This document shows positions 52,401 through 63,941 of a stretch of 64,000 nt of DNA, in pieces. The translations under genes and the position numbers were made by a program. This DNA is from Solenopsis invicta (lineage: Eukaryota > Arthropoda > Insecta > Hymenoptera > Formicidae). Under the pieces are notes generated by a model, which was not told where the DNA came from, searched no databases, and saw only the letters and a list, made by a program, of their open reading frames with translations. The DNA lies in assembly GCF_016802725.1 (NCBI RefSeq), contig NC_052668.1, positions 21,632,501 through 21,696,500 of the forward strand, in the 5' to 3' direction. Each line of letters starts with the position of its first letter. The stretch's first letter is position 1.

Positions 52401-53654
52401 AAACTTCATGCACAATCACAAAATTAGATTCTACAAACCATAGATTAATTATAAAGTTAATACAAAAAACAAACGGTCATTTTGACCGCGGCCATCGTTC
52501 TAGTGTTAAAATACAATATCATAAAAATTTGTGAAACGATTACTTTTTAAGAGATTGTTGCTCACAATTTTTTTTTATTTTTTACAATGTTAGCTCGTGA
52601 TGGTGATCGTAAAAACAAAAACTTACTCTTACTGACCCCACGCGCATTACGCCGCCGAACATGTCGCTTCTCCTGGCAAAGAAGTTGTCTGACGTCTTCA
52701 AGATCAAACCTCTGTCGGAAGACCATGTGGCTAAATCGAACGTTCTGGTGATATTGTGGCGAATGGCATACCATTCGGCCAGGTTTGGACGATCATAGCA
52801 CAGGACCAGCATCTGAGTGCCAAAGTCCACGTTGAATACATTATCAGTAGGACGTTTGCAATACTTTTCGAGAGAATGCTGAAGAAACATAACGAGCCAG
52901 AAGGGGAAAGACATAGGTTTTATGGTCTCTGTGATCGCGCTAAACTCCCTCATGGTCTCCACGGTGTCGAGGAAGACGACGAACAACGGCCGCGTGACAT
53001 TGTTCACGTACCCGTTGTACTCGTTTGTCAAATCTGAGAACGTTCTGGTCACAGTCATGACTCGTTGCTGTGAGAGTTTGCGAGACCATGTATGTATTAA
53101 TGTCTTCATGTTCAAATCTGTGGCATTGTATAATAGATCAATAAAATATTAGAAAAACATATTAAATATTTAATGCAATTTTTTGCATTGATTCAATATA
53201 ATTATTTTTAAATCAGCACTTCAGCAAAATTGTTCTTTCTCTGTAATTATTTATTAACGTTATTAATAATTATTCAACCTTTTTTAAACCACAGTAATTT
53301 TTAATTTAACTTTACTATTCGCAGATATCTTTAACGTTAAATACTAGTATAACGTAGATACTAAAATAATTTGCACGTAAAATTACTCAATATTTGTTTG
53401 AAAGTTAGCAGAAACCTTCTTTTTGCTAGATAATAAGTTAACTAATGCAATATGAAAAAGGAGACTGCCGGAAACTATTCCCTATACTTACCATATATGT
53501 CAGATCTCACAAAAATAACACACGAGGTGAGATAATATCTGTGAACGTCGGTGATCAGTCGAAAATAATTGTTGATATCTACTCCCTCTGTCAACGGTTT
53601 GGTGCACAACACGAAAAAGATTATTGCGATCGATTGTAATGTCAAGTATTTCAT
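49473..53654 (-). CDS. chemosensory-type ionotropic receptor, paralog A (complete)
   Basis: A variant ionotropic glutamate receptor of the insect IR class, predicted to be a ligand-gated cation-channel subunit in sensory dendrites. Minus-strand exons are 53492-53654, 52627-53117, 51898-52224, 51448-51601, 51066-51274, 50576-50665, 50340-50503 and 49473-49812. They total 1938 nt and encode 645 residues. A signal peptide starts MKYLTLQSIAIIFFV. The N-terminal region is followed by an S1 lobe with DEADLGVSAFTRTTQR and VDF; Arg293 sits where iGluRs bind the ligand carboxylate. M1 is about 333-350. The pore region contains NVWGILCQQSLP. M3 carries YSASVISYLTS, equivalent to the SYTANLAAFLT motif of iGluRs. 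S2 contains KGSPYTKFINY, and M4 is in the last exon (TPILTIVAGSMMVALFILII). The acceptor at 52225 has a poor pyrimidine tract, but the same site occurs in paralog B. I cannot assign it to a named IR clade. Confidence 0.88.
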
Positions 53655-55164
53655 TTCAAAAAGCACAGAATGAAAGCAAGAACTCAAATAAACTATTACC
53701 GTATAAAAAATATAGTTTTAAAAACTCGGAAAATTTGGAACTTTTCAATTTTTCAAAATTTATTGGAGTAATTCAAGTATAACTAAAAAAATTTATGGAA
53801 AAATTGAAAAAAAAACGATTTTTCTAAGATTTTAAAACTAAAATATAAATATCTGTTTTGTTCAAATGGGTATCGTTACGTAAATAATTAATGATAAATT
53901 TGGTGCAAAGAACTATCATTTATGTAAATTGAAAAAGACGAGAATGAACAGACGCAATTGAATCAGTATGTCTTAAGTGGCAAAGTTTACTAAAAATAAC
54001 AATAAATCACAGAATCCTTTAAAATGGAAAAAGTGATACGACGCCTAAAAATTGATCAAAATCTAAGAGTACCACTATTCAAGAATACGAACAGACTGAC
54101 GGATGATCATCACGAATGGGAATTTATCGGATCCGAGAATCTAGTTCGTAATTCATGTTGTTTATCATTTTTTCTTCAGAGAACACAATAACGAGGTTTG
54201 CTGACGTCAGCAATCAATATTATTTATATCATCGTTTATATATTATCAAAGATCTTGTATGTTATATCCAAAACAAGAAAATGTGTGATTATCTTTTACC
54301 ATTTAATAACATTATTAAAATATTTAATAGCAGAAAATTATCGAATTCAGAACACTTTTTTAAACACTGATTAATTAATTTTTTTTATATATTTTGTTTT
54401 ATATTTTATACAGTGCATTGAAGATAAAGGCATCTACGTGTATGTCTCGTTATTATGAACAGTTTAATTATTCAAGAAACAACCTGTTACAACTGTCTAT
54501 AAATATATAATGATTAATGATATATTATTAAGCTTTCACTGCGGTTCAAATTGATGATTAACAAGGTTTTAAAATTTAACATAGCGATAAAATATTCGAT
54601 GAAAAAAGCAATTTGCAGCGAGAAATACCAGATTTATTTTATTGGAGCCACGAAAGATCATCCTTATTACTAAGGAATCACAGCTAAGAGGTTGTAGGTA
54701 TAGGTACAAGAAAAGTTATTTCAATTTTCCAGTAAAATGCATCGACGTTTATTGGCTATTGTTTATTGAGACCTTTAAGTCGTAGAACAATGAAAACCTA
54801 GGTAAGACTACGTGAAGAATAAAAAGCGGGTATGTGATACATAACAAAAGAACAACTACTTCTATGCACCTCCAAAGATCTATCAGGAAATATGTTATTC
54901 AGATAACTCTGACGTTTTTTGGGAGACACAAAGCCTAATTCGTGCCTGCATACACATCTGAATATCGTTTTTATAATTTTTTATAATTTTTTGAGCATTT
55001 CAAAAATTGCGTTATCAAACTCTCGCTATTTATTAAATTGTAATCTAATATAAATTAAAATTGCATAAAATATTTGTTTTCTTCCAAAACAACATGCTAT
55101 AATATATCTTAAAATTACACATGAATTGATAAACGTGATAACGTATTGTTTTGTTTGTATATAT
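53655..55164. other. intergenic DNA between IR paralogs A and B
   Basis: The left part (53655 to about 54.6 kb) is the 5' flank of paralog A and aligns along its length with 60368 to about 61.3 kb upstream of paralog B. Matching blocks include AGAATGAAAGCA and CAGTTTAATTATTCAAGAA. The right part (about 54.6-55.16 kb) is the 3' flank of paralog B and resembles 48.8-49.2 kb downstream of paralog A (for example ATGTTATTCAGATAACTCTG). The only separate feature seen is the palindrome at 54198-54213. Confidence 0.7.
54198..54213. promoter_or_regulatory. perfect C-MARE/CRE-type palindrome upstream of IR paralog A
   Basis: TTGCTGACGTCAGCAA is a perfect 16-bp dyad. Its inner 14 bp, TGCTGACGTCAGCA, is the CRE-type Maf recognition element, which contains the CREB/ATF octamer TGACGTCA. 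It lies 544 bp upstream of the ATG. A palindrome occupies the corresponding place upstream of paralog B. Confidence 0.6.
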
Positions 55165-58100
55165 CTAGCATTCAAAGCAGTTTTTTTTCTCATTATGGTC
55201 AATATCCAATCTGTTTATTATAATAAAATTCTTTAAATTTAGATTTAAATCTTTGTTTATTATTTGCAATTTATTCTTTATGTCGAGATTATGGCTAAAT
55301 GTTTGATTGAACAGTTCATTGTTTTTGGATCGAGTTTTAAATAAATAATGCAATTTTTCAATTATCAAGATAAATAATGCGAGAATCATACTAGATATTA
55401 CTATTGTTAAAATCGGCGTTACTGCTTGCAAATTCACATTTTTGTAAATAGTCTGACGCAGAGGAACATTTCTTGGTATATATTCATTCTCCAATTTGCT
55501 CAGAATACCATTAAACCTAAATCGCCGCAAGCTAAAAAATATGAAAGATATTTAAAGTATTTGTACTTGAAAAAATAAAGTAATCGTAAGTGATGCAATC
55601 TGAGCGTAATGTAGCATTTTTTTGTATTTCAGAATTTCAACACTATTAAAAATTAATGACATTGTTACATACTTATAAATATATTATTAAAATATAGATT
55701 TTTTTCATTTTAAATTCTTTCCCTTCATTTTTTCTTTTTTTAAAAAAATTATTACAATTTATTAATAATCGCTGGATTAGGTGTAATATTTTAAAATTTT
55801 GATATGGAAATAAAAATTTATTTAATAAAATATTATTTTCTTTTCTGTCACCCAGGAAAAGCCACATGTAATAGACATTATAAAAACGTTGGATATAAAA
55901 AAAAGAAATAAAATAATAAAAAGTGAAAGAAAAAGGAAGAAAACAGTTTTTAAATATGGAAAAAAGGTGAAGATGAAGAGAAGAAAGGAAAAAAGAAGGG
56001 AAAAAGGTTAAAATAAAAAAATCCATATTTTAATAATATTAATCATTAATATAACATTTGTTATAAAAAGTGAAGGTTAGAGTCATAAGCCAGCATTGAA
56101 AAATTAAAAAAACGTTGCATAAACATTACATTGAAACATTGTAATATTGTATGAAAGTTATAAAAGATTTCTACAATGTTACTACAAGCTTGCGGTAACG
56201 TTTAAATGTCCGCAATTTTGAACCTGAAAATCTTTATGACGTTTCGAACTATTCGAGATCGTCTATTGACTTTACTGTTGGAAGAAACTAAACGCAACGT
56301 CAGTAATTTTCACTTCTACCAATTGCATTATTTTTACTTTTAATAATCAAACTTATTTTCGAACAAAGGATTAATAATAAATTTACATTAAATAATGAAA
56401 CATTCCGTCTTAAAAGTATATAAATATGTATACTTAAGACTTACTGATAATTTATGAACCTAGTGTAAGGACTTCCTTTTGGTAGTATTAGTGCAATATC
56501 CTCGATTCTTCCAGAATTAACATATCCTATCGTACATTGCAGATTAAGTTGAGAAGACTCTTTGTTCAACTTTGAGGTGTAAAACGCCACATTTTGTCGT
56601 TCGCAGATCTGCATAAGAATGACGTCAACCGATTTATTTAAATTAATGCCAATGATTTCATTAATTATGTAATATTGCTTACTTGTTTGAATCCTTCCGA
56701 CAATGTTGCTGGTAAATTCTTCCTTTCATCTCTTAATGTATACAGTTTAATAAACAAGGGGTCTTTAATATTCTGTAAAATTTGAAAAAAATAAATACAC
56801 AATTTTTCCAATAATATTATCAAAATAGAATATGTGTAAACTTTATAAACTCTAGCGAAAGTAATATTTGCGTTATAAGAATATAAAATATTTAAGAACT
56901 ATAGAAACAGATAAAATTATCTTCTCTAATGTTTAAAATTATTTCCAAATTCTATAAATAAAATTGCTAACATTTATTTACATTGTGTAATAATTTCAAA
57001 ATTTTATAAACTATAACTACGAGACTGTCTTTATTCGCTTATTCAAACTTTCAATTAAAATTTTTACAATTGATAAATTGCTCAACGTAATTTTTTTAGT
57101 CTTTAAAGCAGACTCACACTAGGAAGATCGTACTCCGCGCTGTTTAGCAATACGAGAAATTTGAAAGAGCCATCCACAACAAATTCATCCAAAGTGGAAA
57201 AAACCAATTTTTGCGTAGAAGTCGTTAAATAGCTGATCACCGAGGCAGAATATATAGCCATAGTTATTATCGATGAAACATAAATCGAAAGAAAAGCCAT
57301 TCTTATTGGTGACTCTTTAGGAAATCCTGTAATTGTATAAAATATATATATATACATGCGTTAGGTTTTAAAGCCAAATATACATATTTTAGCATATATA
57401 ACTGTATAAAACAATATGGGAAAAATTATACTACATAAATATTAAGTATCTATAGTTACCTGGCAGACTCTGCTGGCAATAAATCCCCCAAACTTTAATA
57501 TAGTTTTCAAATATTAAATTTATCGAGAATTTCTTTGTCTGCATAATAGTCAACATAATTGTAGCAATAATTATTAATATTATTAATGATATCCAAACTT
57601 CGAAGCTGAATGCCTAGAAAATTTATCAAAGAAAGTAAGAAGTTATTTATTGTAATAAATTGCGTTATCCGTGTACAAAATCTACGTAAATAATTTTAAC
57701 GCTACTTCTCTCTTTTCAGAAAAAGATATATTTAAATAAACTTAAATAATTTTACTTCTAATTTTATTATATGTGCACGTATAGAACTAAATCTTTGTTT
57801 AGCATAGTTTTACTAGTCTTTAAAATTTTTGTGCAAATTGTAATAATAAATAAATTGTAATAATAAATTGTAATAATTTTATAATTATAAAATTATAAAG
57901 TTACAAGAATTTGTAACGCGGTGTGATGCAAGTTTTCTCTGAAAGTTGTGCTAGTCTCGCGCAGTGAGAGACTCCGCTTAGCCGCGTGCATGCCGTTTAA
58001 AGCCTTCCCACTCGGGTTATTGACCGCAGCACGGCCCCGTCAGACAGGCACGTGCGTTCCGTCTGGGCCGCCTCCCCACTATCCTCGGCCGACGAAGAGT

Positions 58101-60367
58101 GGGGAGGCGGCCCAGACGGCAAGCACGTGCGCCTGTCTCACGTGATCACGTGCGGTCAAAGACCCGAGTAGGGGCTTTTAACCGGCGTGCACGCGCGCCT
58201 TGGGTGAGCGGAGTTTCTTTCGCTGCGCGAGACTATCGCTATAACTTTTAGGGAGATTATTTAATAAAATATTTTTTTTTTTCTTGTCTTTCAGGAAAAA
58301 TCACATGTAATAGACGGATAGATATTATAAAACGTTGAATATAAAAAAGAAAAGAAATAAAATAATAAAAAATAATAGGAGAAAGAAGAAAGGAGTTTTT
58401 AAATACGGAAAAAGATAAAGATAAAGAGAAGAAATTTTCGTAACTGTATAAAATTGTACAACTTTAACATACATTAACCTAATATTAATACACTTGATGC
58501 TCTTTAATATACATCAATTATAAAGATCATTATTACCATGAAGTACATGGACCAGTTCACGTCATCGATATCGGGTTGTTTAAAATAAAGGCGATATGTC
58601 GACCGTATCAATGGTAACGTGAAGTCGACGACATTTAGTCTGCGGTGTTTCAACGTAAACGAGGAGACGCCGAGATCAGCTTCGTTAACAATTAATTGGT
58701 TGATCACACCTGTCCAACCTGTCCGTTGTTCATTAAACCAGCCAAATGCCTTCTCCGGATCCAAAAGCTTTACCGTAAAATTCATCTCTTTGCTGAGTTC
58801 TGTCAGCAACATACCAAGATATCCCCCGAGCATACTATTCTCATGTGAGACCAATGGCGACCACTTCTTCGAGCATGTATCAACAAAAATGTCACGTTAA
58901 TCTACGCCTATTGCATCTATCTATTGATCATCACTAAATTCTAATATCGTGACAATTTGCAAGACGACTCTTTTTTAAAAGATCATCGCTCACAAACTTT
59001 TCTGATTTTTTGTAACGTTAGATTAACTCACGACAGTGATCGAGAAAAGCACGAACTTACGCTTACTGACGCCACACGTATAACGTCGCCAAACATGTTG
59101 CTTCTTCTGCCGTAGAAATTCTCTAGCGTCCTCAAAATCAGACCTTTATCGGAAGACCATGTAGCTAGATCGAACGTTCTGGTTCGATTATCGTGAATGG
59201 CGTACCATTCGACTAGGTTTGAGCAGTCGTAACAGAGGACCAGCATCTGAGTGCCAAAATCCACGTTAAATATATTATTGCTAGGATATCTGCAATATTT
59301 CTCGAGGGGATTTCCAGGATACTGAAGAAACATAACGAGCCAGAAGGGGAAAGATATAGGTTTTATGGTCTTCGTGATCATAGCAAACTCGCTCATGGTC
59401 TCCTCGATGTCGAGGAGAACGACGAACAACGGTCGCGTGACAGTCTGCTGGTACCCCTTGTACTCGTTCATCAAATCCAAGAAAGTTCTGGTCACAGTCA
59501 TGACTCGTTGCTGTGAGAATTTTCGGGACCACGTGTGCACCAGTGTCGTCATGTTCAAATCTGTGATATCCATATCAAACACGGCATTTCACTTAAAATT
59601 TGTGTTGTTAATATTAAATATTGTCTAAACCGCAAATAAGATAAAAAAATAATTTCTTATAGGAGAAATTTTTAAAGTTAGAAGTAATTTAGTGCTTTTT
59701 TAAACATTTTATTCAGTACTTTTTATTTAAATCTACAAAATAAAACAAAGAAAAGAATTTTACAAAATTAAAAATTTTATGATGAATTTATTCATCATAT
59801 AACTTAGTAGCAATATTAGAATTTTAAAAACTGAACATATATGTACATCTCTGAAGTTAAAGCATATAATTAAATAGTATCTGTATAAAATGATTCTATT
59901 ATAAATTTAATAACACATAATTATTTATTTTTCAATAAAAAAATATTGAATTATTTTATAACGTGTTGTTAATAATTATTCAACCATTTTTAAACACAGT
60001 AATCATTAATTTATAATTTATAATTTAACTTTACTGTCGGCAGATATCTTTAACATTAAATAATATCTTGTAGTACTAAAATAATTTGCAAATGAAATTA
60101 ATATTTGTTTGAAAGTTAGCATAAACACTTTCTTTGCGCTAGCTATAATAACAAATTAACTAGTGCAATATGAGAAAGGATTGCCGGAAACTATATTCTA
60201 TACTTACCGTATTTGCTAGATCTCACGAAAATAATACACGACGTGCGATAGTATCTGTGAACGTCGTTGATCAGTCGGAAATAATTGTTGATGTCTATTC
60301 CGTCTGTAAGCGGTTTACTGCTCAGCACGAAGAGTATTGCGATCAATCGTGGTGTCATGTACTTCAT
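55165..60367 (-). CDS. chemosensory-type ionotropic receptor, paralog B (complete, altered tail)
   Basis: The tandem paralog of the receptor at 49473-53654. Minus-strand exons are 60208-60367, 59061-59560, 58537-58863, 57460-57613, 57118-57326, 56683-56772, 56445-56608 and 55165-55531. They total 1971 nt and encode 656 residues. Exon lengths equal those of paralog A except for the first, second and last. The signal peptide starts MKYMTPRLIAILFVL. S1 includes NEADLGVSSFTLKHRR and VDF, the pore region VWGIYCQQSLP, M3 YSASVISYLTTS, and S2 PKGSPYTRFINY. The acceptor of the third exon could be one codon earlier (58866). Relative to paralogs A and C, one base is missing near 55236-55240. The conserved tail (KEFYYNRPFGY and onwards) is therefore read out of frame and replaced by a longer ending, NEKKNCFEC. 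The tail is cytoplasmic, so the channel may still work. The introns carry several insertions. Confidence 0.87.
55681..56040. mobile_element. MITE with inverted termini of about 55 bp in an IR intron
   Basis: The left end ATATTATTAAAATATAGATT and the right end ATCCATATTTTAATAATATT are near-perfect complements. Pairing continues through CTTTCCCTTCATTTTTTCTT on the left and AAAAAAGAAGGGAAAAAGG on the right. The element accounts for most of the extra length of the last intron in paralog B (913 bp, against 527 in A and 419 in C). It has no coding capacity; the 117-codon minus frame across it is low-complexity. Confidence 0.7.
57942..58248. mobile_element. GC-rich foldback (long hairpin) in an IR intron
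   Basis: A GC-rich inverted repeat of about 300 bp lies in strongly AT-rich intron DNA of paralog B. The outer arms are TAGTCTCGCGCAG at 57952 and CTGCGCGAGACTA ending at 58235, with weaker AAAGTT/AACTTT outside. The inner arms include GTCTGGGCCGCCTCCCCACT (58061-58080) and AGTGGGGAGGCGGCCCAGAC (58098-58117), perfectly complementary around a 17-nt loop. The intron containing it is 923 bp in paralog B and 296 bp in paralog A. It has no coding potential. Confidence 0.8.
58255..58436. repeat. partial second copy of the 55.7-56.0 kb MITE
   Basis: This segment shares ordered blocks with 55817-55995, including TTTAATAAAATATT, CACATGTAATAGAC and AAAAGAAATAAAATAATAAA. The flanking inverted termini are missing. 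It abuts the GC-rich foldback and lies in the same gene, so the two may have arrived together or one element may have inserted into the other. Confidence 0.6.
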
Positions 60368-61790
60368 TTCACAAAGCTCAGAATGAAAGCAGGAACTCAG
60401 GTAAACTATTACTGTATTAAAAATATAGTTTTAAAAGTTCGAAAAAAATTGAAGCTTCTCAATTTTGCAGCAGATTTTCTTGATTACTTTTCAATAAAAC
60501 AAAATTTATTGAAAAAATTTATATACAATCAAGAAATTCCACAGAAAAAAATGAGAGAAATACGATTTTTCCAAGCTTTTAAAACTATACTGAAACATAA
60601 ATATTTGTTTCGTCAAGATGGACATTGTTACGTAAATAATTAATAATAAATTATGTACAAGAAATTATCCCTTGTGAAACATGTGAGAATGGACAGACAC
60701 AATCGAATCAGTCTAAATGGCAAATCTTACTAAAAATAACAATAAATCGCAGAATCCTTTAAAATGAAAAACGTGGCTTGATGATGGAAGAATACTAACG
60801 GATGACTGAAGTGCAAGCATCGCGAATGAGAATTAATTGGCTCCGACGATTTAGTTCGTAATCCATGTTGTATATTATTTTCTCCTTGGAAAACATGACA
60901 AGGTTTGCTGTTAACAGCAATCGATATTATTATTCAAAGACTAATACTATATCAAAAATCTTGTGTATTATGCTTTATTCAAAGCATGAGAATGTGCGAT
61001 TATCTTTTGCCAACTAATAACACGTTTAACATATTTAATAGCAAAAAGAAATCAAATTCAGATTTTTTCTTCAACTACTCACATGCTTAAATTTTCTACA
61101 TATTTTCTTTTATTCTTTTATTTGCTGTTTATTGAAGACAAAGATGTCTGTGTATATGCCTCGTTTATCATGAACAGTTTAATTATTCAAGAAGCAAAAC
61201 CTGTTACAACTGTCTATAAATGTATAATGGTTAATAATAAATTATTAAGCTTTCAATGCAATTTAAATTGATGATCGGAAAGGCTTTAAAATTTAACATA
61301 GCGTATTCGATAATAATCCTATACACAATCTATTTACTTTTTTTTCCTTTTTACTAAATGGGACTCGAGCATAAAAGCATTTAAAACAAATTCCAATATA
61401 TTAGTTCTTACAATCAAACATCTTATGAATTTATGTTTTACAGTATACAATTTAGTATTATAATATAAGAAAATAAAGCTATTATAATATAATAAAAACC
61501 TTTTTTACATAATACATACGGTATAATAAATACAAGTCAGAGTGTTGTTAGTGTGTCAATAGCAACTATTCAACTTGCATTTATTATTAATAGATCGTGA
61601 AACCAAAATCTGTTCAATATTTATTATCCAGAATTTAAAAGGTAATTGAAACAGCCCATACAAAGATCTGTGAGCAATTTAATGATATGTAAGAAAATAC
61701 TAAATAAATTAATAAACGTGATTACATATCGCAAATATTATTTTACGTTCTTGTATATACCTAACATTCAAAGCAATTCTTTTTTTTTTG
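60368..61790. other. intergenic DNA between IR paralogs B and C
   Basis: The first 900 bp or so is homologous to the 5' flank of paralog A. The remainder precedes the stop of paralog C and is AT-rich. The palindrome at 60905-60920 is the only distinct site seen. A plus-strand frame at 60170-60643 overlaps the first IR exon and is not credible. Confidence 0.6.
60905..60920. promoter_or_regulatory. perfect palindrome upstream of IR paralog B (MARE-like arms, changed core)
   Basis: TTGCTGTTAACAGCAA is a perfect 16-bp dyad, 538 bp upstream of the ATG and in the same context (AGGTTTGCTG) as the site 544 bp upstream of paralog A. The arms TTGCTG and CAGCAA are conserved, while the central ACGT is TTAA. 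It therefore keeps the MARE half-site flanks but loses the CRE octamer. Confidence 0.5.
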
Positions 61791-63756
61791 TTATGGCAAA
61801 TATCCAAATGGTCTATTATAATAAAATTCTTTAAGCATTAGATTTAAATCAATGTTACTCTTTTGAAATTTATTCTTTACTTTGAGATTATTACTAAATT
61901 TTTTAATGAACAGTTTGTTGTTTTCAGATCGAGTTTTAAACGAATAATACAGTTTCTCGATTATCAAGATAAATAGTGCTAGGATCATACTTCCTATCAC
62001 TATGGTCAAAATTGGCGCTACTGCTTGCAAATTAACATTTTCGAAAATAGTCTCACTTAGAGGAACATTTGCTCGCATATGTTCATTCTTCAACTTGCTG
62101 ATAACACCTTGAACTCTAAATCGCCGAAGGCTAAAAAATGTGAAAGATATTCAAAGTATTTATTCTTGAAAATAAAAGTAATCGTAAGTGATTCAATCTG
62201 AATACACAATTTTTTGTAATTTCATAATTTCAACAAGATTTAAAATAATAATATTCTTGTCATATTCTTATAAATATAAGACAAAACATGGAATTTTAAG
62301 TTAAAAATGACTAAAAAGTTACATTTTTACGCATTTAGGATATTAATCAAATCAATCGATTTACAATATTTAGTAATAAATATTTGACAGTTACAAGCAT
62401 CAAACAACTTAAAGGGATGCTGAAGATGTGTCACTTCAGCAGCCCTTTAATACTAAAAAATATGATATCGTCTCTTTAATAATAAATTTACATAGGATAA
62501 TAAAGCATATCTCTTTATTATATTATAAATATGTATACTTGGGACTTACTGATAATTTATAAAACTAGTGTAAGGACTTCCTTTTGCTAATATAAATCCT
62601 ATATTAGAATATCTTCCAGTAGAAACACGTCCTGTCGTACATTGCATTTTATAATGCAAAGATTCTTTGTGAAACTCCGTTGTGTAAAACGCCACGCGTT
62701 CTCGATTGCATATCTATAGAAGAATGACATAAAACAACTTAAATCAATGCAATTGATTTTATAAATTATGTGAAATTGCTAACTTGTTTAAGTCCTTCCA
62801 ACAACGACGAAGGTAAATACTTTTTTTTATCCCTTAATGTATACAGTTTAATGAACACGGCATCCTTGGTATTCTGTAAAATTTGAAAAAGATAAATAAA
62901 AAAATTGTTTTTTCTTTTCAGTTATGAAAAATATAATCGGAATAGATTATGCTTTTTATAAGCTCTTACCAATAATATTTGTGTTATAATGATATAAAAT
63001 ATTTGAGAAACAGATAAAATTAAGTTTTCTAGTTTAAAATTATTGTCAAATTCTTTAAATAAAATTATTAAATTACTAAGGTTTGTTTACATTATGTAAT
63101 GCTTTCAAAATCTTGTCAATTACATATAATGGCGAGACTATTTTTATTCACAATAAAAATTTTATTTAAAATTTTTACAAATAATAAATTGTGCAACGTA
63201 ATTTTTAGGTTTTAAAAAATTCGAACTCACTTTAGGAAGTTCGTACTCGGCGCTGTTTAACGCTACGAGAAATTTGTAAGAACCATCGTTAACGAAATCT
63301 TCCATAGAAGAAAAAAGCAATTTAGGCGTAGAAGTCGCGAGAGAGCTGATTACCGAAGCGGAATACATGGCCATAGCTGTTATCGATGAAACATAGACCG
63401 AAAGAAAAACCAATCTCATTGGTGACTCTTTGGGAAAATCTGTGATCGCATAAAATAAATATACATGCGTTAGGCTTTAGAAACAAATATGTATATATGT
63501 TAGCATATATAATATATATTGATACATTAATTACATCAAACGTCACTAACAATATGGAAAAGATGTGTCAGATAAATATTAAGTATCTATAGTAAACGTT
63601 ACCTGGTAGACTCTGCTGACAATAAATGCCCCAAACTTTAGTATAGTTTTCGAATATTGAAGTCGTCGAAAATCGCTTTGTCTTCATAATAGTCAAAATA
63701 ATTGTAGCGATTATTATTAATATTACTATTGATATCCACACTTCAAAGCTGAATGT
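61791..63756 (-). CDS. chemosensory-type ionotropic receptor, paralog C (3' part; truncated by window edge)
   Basis: Five minus-strand exons, 63603-63756, 63231-63439, 62784-62873, 62550-62713 and 61791-62130, correspond to exons 4-8 of paralogs A and B. All five have the lengths seen in paralog A. They encode 318 residues: M1, the pore (VWGIYCQQSLP), M3 (YSASVISSLATS), S2 (AKGSPYTSFINY), M4 (TPILT-type segment starting AVAPILTIVIGS) and an intact tail ending FYYNRPFGYLP. By analogy with paralog A, the third exon should begin about 50 bp beyond position 64000, so exons 1-3 are outside. No stop or frameshift is visible, and junction phases match the paralogs. Confidence 0.85.
62409..62450. mobile_element. 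34-bp hairpin insertion flanked by TTAA in an intron of paralog C
   Basis: Two TTAA copies (62409-62412 and 62447-62450) bracket a 34-bp hairpin. Its arms are AGGGATGCTGAAG and CTTCAGCAGCCCT, with one mismatch. The corresponding intron of paralog A reads CAAACAACTTAATAGTAAAG, with a single TTAA at the same place. This is therefore an insertion with target duplication, as for piggyBac-type elements. Confidence 0.7.
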
Positions 63757-63941
63757 CTAGAAAATACATAGTATAAGATAAAAGCTATTTATTCTATTGA
63801 GCTTTGTTATACGCGTGCGGAGTTTTTAATTACGTAAATTATCTTAATGTTTTTCTTCTGAAAAAAATATGTATTAAAATAATCTTAGATAATTATTTTT
63901 AATTTTATTATATATGCAAGTACAGAATTGAGTCTTTATGC

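Noticed and set aside
55673..56026. 117-codon Phe-rich minus-strand frame
   Set aside because: It lies entirely within the 55681-56040 MITE and reflects its pyrimidine-rich strand.
57948..58145. 65-codon plus-strand frame
   Set aside because: It is the left arm and loop of the GC-rich foldback, opened by base composition.
60170..60643. 157-codon plus-strand frame
   Set aside because: It is antisense to the first exon and 5' flank of IR paralog B; the sense exon has a signal peptide and a matching splice phase.
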